DNA of 64,000 nucleotides from Pseudomonadota bacterium (GTDB lineage Bacteria; Pseudomonadota; Gammaproteobacteria; Xanthomonadales; Rhodanobacteraceae), in assembly GCA_023388255.1 (NCBI GenBank), contig JAEWGO010000001.1:124001-188000 (forward strand), in the 5' to 3' direction. This document shows positions 59,939 through 64,000 of the stretch, piece by piece. Position 1 is the stretch's first letter. Each line of letters opens with the position of its first letter. Position numbers and translations under genes: made by a program. Below the pieces are notes generated by a model. The model searched no databases. It was not told the origin of the DNA and was given only the letters and a program-made list of their open reading frames with translations.

Positions 59939-61039
59939 ATGCGCGCGCCGATGACGGCTCTTGCCCTGATGCTTGCGATACCGGCGTGCGCGATGGCCGC
60001 GGTGCCGGGCCAGTTGACCCTGCCGCCCGGCTTCCGCATCGACACCTACGCCGACACAGTGCCGAACGCGCGCGAACTCGCGCTCGGCACGAACGGCACC
60101 GTGTTCGCCGGCTCGCGCGAGGCCGGCACCGTCTATGCGTTGACCGATGCTGACCACGACGGCAACGCCGAGCGCGTGCGCGTGATCGCGAGCGGCCTGA
60201 CGATGCCGAGCGGCATCGCGTTCCACGATGGCGACCTCTACATCGGCGCGCTCAGCCGCATCCTCGTCCTGCGCGATATCGAGCATCACCTCGACGACCC
60301 GCCGAAGCCCGAAGTCGTCACCGACAAGTTGCCGGACAAGGCCCATCACGGCTGGAAGTTCCTCGGCTTCGGACCGGATGGACGGCTATACGTCCCGATC
60401 GGCGCGCCGTGCAACATCTGCGAGCCGGGCGCGGAGTTCGCGCGCATCATCAGCATGAAGCCGGATGGCTCGGACTGGCGCGAAGTTGCCTCAGGCGTGC
60501 GCAATTCGGTCGGTTTCGACTGGCAGCCGGGCACGAAGGAACTGTGGTTCACCGACAACGGCCGGGACATGCTCGGCGACGACCTGCCCTCCGACGAGCT
60601 GAACCGCGTGGCGAGCGCCGGAGAGAACTTCGGCTATCCGTATTGCCACCAGGGCGACACGCTCGATCCGGAACTGGGCAAGGGAAAATCCTGCAAGGAC
60701 TACGTCCCGCCGGTGCACAAGCTCGGCGCGCACGTCGCCTCGCTCGGCATGCGCTTCCATTCCGGCGCGATGTTCCCGGCCGCTTACAAGGGCGCGGCGA
60801 TCATCGCCGAGCACGGTTCGTGGAATCGCACGAAGAAGTCGGGCTATCGCGTCGTCGCGGTGCGCCTCGACGGCGCGCGCGTGCTCGGCGAGCAGGTGCT
60901 GATCGACGGCTTCCAGAAGAACGAAGCCGCCAGCGGCCGCCCGGCCGACGTGCTGGTCATGCCGGATGGCGCGCTGCTGGTATCCGACGATCTCGCCGGC
61001 GCGGTCTACCGCGTCAGCTACAAACCCGCGGGGAAATGA
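59939..61039 (+). CDS. PQQ-dependent sugar dehydrogenase-like exported protein
   Basis: 366 residues with signal peptide ALALMLAIPACAMA. Six-bladed propeller pattern of the soluble glucose/sorbosone dehydrogenase family: LTLPPGFRIDTYAD, GTVFAGSREAGTVYAL, MPSGIAFHDGDLYI, FGPDGRLYVPIGAPCN with CNIC, RNSVGFDWQPGTKELWFTDN and EHGSWNRTKKSGYRV. The cofactor PQQ is predicted from family; no pqq genes are present here. Only 3 bases separate it from the previous stop. Confidence 0.88.
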   Translation: MRAPMTALALMLAIPACAMAAVPGQLTLPPGFRIDTYADTVPNARELALGTNGTVFAGSREAGTVYALTDADHDGNAERVRVIASGLTMPSGIAFHDGDLYIGALSRILVLRDIEHHLDDPPKPEVVTDKLPDKAHHGWKFLGFGPDGRLYVPIGAPCNICEPGAEFARIISMKPDGSDWREVASGVRNSVGFDWQPGTKELWFTDNGRDMLGDDLPSDELNRVASAGENFGYPYCHQGDTLDPELGKGKSCKDYVPPVHKLGAHVASLGMRFHSGAMFPAAYKGAAIIAEHGSWNRTKKSGYRVVAVRLDGARVLGEQVLIDGFQKNEAASGRPADVLVMPDGALLVSDDLAGAVYRVSYKPAGK

Positions 61040-61677
61040 CGATGCGCATCCGCAGCCACGATTTCGACGACGGCCAGCCGATTCCGGCAGCGTGCGCGTT
61101 CGGACGCCGCGGTGATGCCGGCGAACCATGCGTCTTTGCCGGCAACCGCAACCCGCAGCTGGCATGGTCCGACGTGCCCGAGGGCACGCGTTCGTTCATG
61201 CTGATGTGCATCGACATCGACGTGCCGACCCGCGCCGACGACGTCAACCAGCGTGGTCGCGAAGTGCCGGCCGACCTGCCGCGCGCGGAGTTCGTGCACT
61301 GGCTGATGCTCGACATCCCGCGCGAATGCCGCGAACTTGCGCAGGGCAGTTGCAGCGACGGCGTCGTTGCGCGCGGCAAGCGCATGCCGCCGGGCCCGCC
61401 CGGCGCGCGTCAGGGCCGCAACGACTACACCGGCTGGTTCGCTGGCGACGCAGCGATGGCTGGTGACTGGTTCGGCTACGACGGCCCGTGCCCGCCGTGG
61501 AACGATGCGCTCGTGCATCGCTACCGTTTCCAGCTTCTCGCGCTCGATGTCGCCGCGCTCGACGTTCCCGACGATTTCACCCTCGCCGACGTGCGCGCCG
61601 CAATGGTCGGCCGCGTGCTCGCCGAGGCCGTGTTGACCGGCACCTACACCTTGAACCCGGCATTGCGGCGCGCTTGA
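61036..61677 (+). CDS. YbhB/YbcL-type PEBP (Raf-kinase-inhibitor-like) protein
   Basis: 213 residues, no signal peptide. NPQLAWSDVPEGTRSFMLM, DIDVPTRADD, FVHWLMLDIP, NDYTGWFAGD and DGPCPPWNDALVHRYRFQL are the PEBP ligand-site blocks. It carries an insertion rich in Arg/Asp/Val (NQRGREVPADLP) absent from shorter YbhB forms. Ligand and role unknown. Start overlaps the dehydrogenase stop (ATGA). Confidence 0.88.
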   Translation: MTMRIRSHDFDDGQPIPAACAFGRRGDAGEPCVFAGNRNPQLAWSDVPEGTRSFMLMCIDIDVPTRADDVNQRGREVPADLPRAEFVHWLMLDIPRECRELAQGSCSDGVVARGKRMPPGPPGARQGRNDYTGWFAGDAAMAGDWFGYDGPCPPWNDALVHRYRFQLLALDVAALDVPDDFTLADVRAAMVGRVLAEAVLTGTYTLNPALRRA

Positions 61678-62990
61678 TGACGTTCGCCGGCGAATCGGTG
61701 GCCGCACGCCGCGCTGCCGCGCGCGCGCTGGCCGAGCAGGGGCGCATCGCCGAAGCCGAACACGCATTCGCGGCGCTGCTGCACGACGCGCCATCCGATG
61801 TCGACTCTCTGAACTTCCTCGCACTGCGCGCGCACGGTCGCCGCCGCCTCGACGAAGCGATCGATTTGCTCGCGCGCGCGCAGGCGGCGCATCCGGACGA
61901 TCTGGCGACCTTGATCAATCTCGGCGTGATGCTGCGCGAGCAGGGCCGCCTCGACGAGGCCTGCGCGGCCCTGCGCCGCAGCGTGCAGCTCGCGCCGGAT
62001 TTCGCACTGGCGCGCTTGCGTCTGGCCGAAGTGCTCGAGGCACTCGGTCGCGATGCCGACGCATTGCCGGCCTACTACGGCGCGATCACGACCGCCCAGC
62101 AGCGCGGCCAATGGCTCGGTGACGCGACGACCGCGCCCGGCCTGCGACAGCTGGTGCTGCATGCGATGCGTGTGGTCGCGGCGGGGCGCCGCACGCTGTT
62201 CTCGGCGCTGCTCGATCCGCTGCGCGAGGTCCATGGCGGCGCCGCGCTTGCGCGGGTCGAGAAGGCGCTGGCGATCCATCTCGGCGATCTCGCCGCAACC
62301 TGTCCGGAATCCGCGCAACGGCCGAAATTCCTGTATTTCCCGGATCTGCCGGCGCCGCGCTTTTTCGACCGCGACCTGTTTCCGTGGTACGCCAGCCTCG
62401 AGGCGCAGGCCGATGCGATCCGCGCCGAGATGCTCGCGGTGCTGGCCGCGGACAATGGCTTCGAACCCTTCCTGGGTCATGTCGAGGATCGCCGCCAGCT
62501 CGGCGAACTTTTGCGTGGAGAGCGCGGCGAGCCGGCATGGAATGCGTTCTTCTTCCATCGCCACGGCATGCGTGACGAAGAAAATGCGCGACGTTGCCCC
62601 CGCACCGCCGCGGCGCTTGACGCGGCACCGCTGTGCCGCATCCGCGCGCACGCGCCGGAGGCATGTTTCTCGGTGTTGACGCCCGGTTCGCACATCCTGC
62701 CGCACCACGGTGTGACGAACACGCGCGTGGTCACGCACCTCGCGCTGGTGGTGCCGGACGATTGCGCACTGGTCGTCGCCGGCGAGGCGCGCGGCTGGAC
62801 CGAGGGGCGCTGCTTCAGTTTCGACGACACCTACGAACACGAGGCATGGAACCGCAGCGCCGACACGCGCGTCGTGATGCTGATGGACGCGTGGAATCCG
62901 TATCTGACCGAGGTGGAACGAGTCGCGCTGACCTCGCTGATCGAGGCGATCGGCGACTTCAATCGCGCTGCGGAAACGCCGGCGATCTGA
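61677..62990 (+). CDS. TPR protein with aspartyl/asparaginyl beta-hydroxylase domain
   Basis: 437 residues. Three to four TPRs (about 1-130) precede a cupin-type hydroxylase domain (about 230-425): PEACFSVLTPGSHILPHHGVTN carries the first His set (339, 343, 344), VTHLALVVPDDCALVV the cosubstrate strand, and FDDTYEHEAWN the distal His388. This family hydroxylates Asp/Asn in proteins or peptides using 2-oxoglutarate and Fe(II), or modifies lipid A. It starts one base inside the PEBP stop (TGATG). Confidence 0.87.
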   Translation: MTFAGESVAARRAAARALAEQGRIAEAEHAFAALLHDAPSDVDSLNFLALRAHGRRRLDEAIDLLARAQAAHPDDLATLINLGVMLREQGRLDEACAALRRSVQLAPDFALARLRLAEVLEALGRDADALPAYYGAITTAQQRGQWLGDATTAPGLRQLVLHAMRVVAAGRRTLFSALLDPLREVHGGAALARVEKALAIHLGDLAATCPESAQRPKFLYFPDLPAPRFFDRDLFPWYASLEAQADAIRAEMLAVLAADNGFEPFLGHVEDRRQLGELLRGERGEPAWNAFFFHRHGMRDEENARRCPRTAAALDAAPLCRIRAHAPEACFSVLTPGSHILPHHGVTNTRVVTHLALVVPDDCALVVAGEARGWTEGRCFSFDDTYEHEAWNRSADTRVVMLMDAWNPYLTEVERVALTSLIEAIGDFNRAAETPAI

Positions 62991-62996
62991 AGACGG

Positions 62997-63011
62997 ACGC
63001 GCGCGGCGCGT
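62997..63011. terminator. short hairpin between convergent hydroxylase and uppP genes
   Basis: ACGCGC-GCG-GCGCGT forms a 6-bp stem in the 25-bp gap between two convergent stops. There is no T-tract. Confidence 0.35.
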
Positions 63012-63015
63012 GTCG

Positions 63016-63810
63016 TCAGCCGCCGGCCGGCAACCACAGCAGCAACGCGATGCCGAGCACGATGCGGTAGATCGCGAATGGTGTGAAGCGGTGCGTGCGG
63101 ATGTAGCCGAGCAGCCATTTCACGGCGACGAATGCGGTGACCAGCGAGACGACGAAGGCGATCGCCAGCGCGGTCCAGTCCTCGTGCGCGGCGCCGCCGC
63201 TTTTGAACGCCTTCAGCAATTCGTAGCCGCTCGCGGCGAACATGGTCGGGATGCCGACGAGGAACGCGAACTCGGTCGCCGCGGCGCGGTTGCCGGTGCC
63301 GGCGAGCATGGCGACGAAGATCGTCGCGGCCGAGCGCGAGGTGCCCGGGAAGATCGCCGCGACGACCTGGGCGAGGCCGACGAGGATCGCGACCCGCCAG
63401 GTGATCGTGCTGTGTTCGGGTTGCCGGGCCGCCAGCGATTCGGCGCCGAGCATCCAGATGCCGCCGATGATCAGCGCCCATGCGATCGGCGTGATCGTTT
63501 CCGGCAGCTTGAAACCGAGCCTGGTCGCGGCGAAGCCCAGCGCGCCGGTGATCAGGAACGCGACCAGCAGCTTCAGTGCGTAGTCGCGGTTCTCAGCCTT
63601 GTCGAGGCCGGTCGCGAGCTGCCACAGGCGCTGGCGGTAGATCAGCACGACGGCAAGGATCGCGCCGGCCTGGATGACCACGTTGAACACGTCCGAACGT
63701 GCGCCGAGCCAGCGCTCGGCGATCAGCAGGTGGCCGGTACTGGAAACCGGCAGGAATTCGGTGATGCCTTCGACGATGCCGAGCAGGATCGGGTTGACGA
63801 GGTCGTTCAC
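63016..63810 (-). CDS. uppP: undecaprenyl-diphosphatase (BacA type)
   Basis: 264 residues with about eight membrane helices. Signature 1 EGITEFLPVSSTGHL (14-28) and signature 2 PGTSRSAATI are intact. It recycles undecaprenyl pyrophosphate for cell-wall synthesis and gives bacitracin tolerance. GTG 63810 is chosen: the protein then begins NDLVNPILLGIVEG as relatives do, while upstream codons are Arg/Pro-rich and non-conserved. Confidence 0.95.
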   Translation of the reverse strand: MNDLVNPILLGIVEGITEFLPVSSTGHLLIAERWLGARSDVFNVVIQAGAILAVVLIYRQRLWQLATGLDKAENRDYALKLLVAFLITGALGFAATRLGFKLPETITPIAWALIIGGIWMLGAESLAARQPEHSTITWRVAILVGLAQVVAAIFPGTSRSAATIFVAMLAGTGNRAAATEFAFLVGIPTMFAASGYELLKAFKSGGAAHEDWTALAIAFVVSLVTAFVAVKWLLGYIRTHRFTPFAIYRIVLGIALLLWLPAGG

Positions 63811-64000
63811 GGGGCGCCTTGCGATGGGAATCGGTGGCCGTGAAGTGTAATGCGGCGGACGGCTGCGCCCGTGCACTGGCCTGAGCAGCGTCGGGCCTCG
63901 GTCGGTCGTTTTGCCTTGGTGGGGCCAAGGATCAGGGACGTTCCGTTCGATGTGCTCGCTGAAGCGCGCGCAGATCGGATGCTTCGAGTTGGTGAAATGT
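63811..64000. other. 190-bp right edge, nothing assigned
   Basis: Short frames enter from the window edge on both strands (for example a minus-strand frame ending at a TGA near 63932), but too little is visible to support a gene. Confidence 0.4.

Noticed and set aside
57068..60349. 1093-codon open frame on the minus strand
   Set aside because: It covers the TPR/sulfotransferase-like gene and part of the AAA gene in a wrong frame and shows no family motif.
63950..64000. Possible gene start ATG at the right edge
   Set aside because: Only 17 codons are visible, with no ribosome site or similarity to judge by.

Overview
The window is dense, very GC-rich chromosomal DNA from a gammaproteobacterium of the order Lysobacterales (Xanthomonadales), most likely Rhodanobacteraceae (Dokdonella/Rudaea-like). 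This rests on gene content and order (hemD-hemX-hemY, rhodanese-secB-gpsA, ubiJ-ubiB, phhA), on a yybP-ykoY riboswitch ahead of a TerC gene, on many short-leader promoters, and on secreted proteins ending in an unusual F-x-x-x-F-E tail. The family-level assignment is inference. I see no rRNA, tRNA, CRISPR, insertion sequence or prophage. Most of the window is housekeeping chromosome with small accessory patches.

Layout. 1-1409: 3' part of a Gly/Asn-rich protein with a C-terminal membrane anchor. 1494-3531: manganese-type riboswitch, terC, rhomboid protease. 3606-6093: phhA, a START-like exported protein, an OmpW porin. 6139-12472 (minus): DUF885 peptidase coupled to an ABC-F ATPase, then VOC, DUF1579-like and NIPSNAP genes with a WYL regulator. 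12616-14430: fbp and a 2OG-Fe(II) oxygenase. 14431-15383: a 0.95-kb gap without a convincing gene. 15384-21498: a 1250-residue Asp-box/PKD exoprotein, an M28 peptidase, a UPF0114 membrane protein. 21821-29484: gluzincin peptidase, uvrD, a transmembrane Ser/Thr kinase, a polytopic membrane protein. 29436-36101 (mostly minus): acyltransferase, arfB, lipoproteins, ubiB-ubiJ, a secreted hydrolase. 36102-41160: M16 peptidase, short-chain dehydrogenase, two small envelope proteins. 41208-49910: trmL, gpsA-secB-rhodanese, thioesterase, hemDXY, esterase lipoprotein and DUF2845. 49978-56106: ferredoxin reductase, thioesterase-srkA pair, Na+/H+ antiporter, plsC-type acyltransferase, YheT-like hydrolase. 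56182-57660: AAA ATPase. 57851-62990: a tightly packed four-gene unit (TPR/sulfotransferase-like, PQQ sugar dehydrogenase, PEBP/YbhB, TPR/Asp-Asn hydroxylase). 63016-63810: uppP.

How the genes work together. UbiJ and UbiB serve ubiquinone assembly. HemD, HemX and HemY form a tetrapyrrole cluster. SecB, GpsA and a membrane rhodanese form a conserved housekeeping block. Several adjacent genes overlap by 1-11 bases and are probably translationally coupled: ABC-F/DUF885, ubiJ/ubiB, hemX/hemY, thioesterase/srkA, acyltransferase/YheT, DUF2845/esterase, and the last two joints of the 57.9-63.0 kb unit.

The least explained parts are the shared C-terminal tails of the two secreted proteins at 15.4-20.8 kb, the TPR/sulfotransferase-TPR/hydroxylase unit, the NIPSNAP/VOC/WYL group, the low-complexity anchored protein at the left edge, and a recurrent -10-like hexamer 6-7 bases before start codons that points to leaderless transcription.
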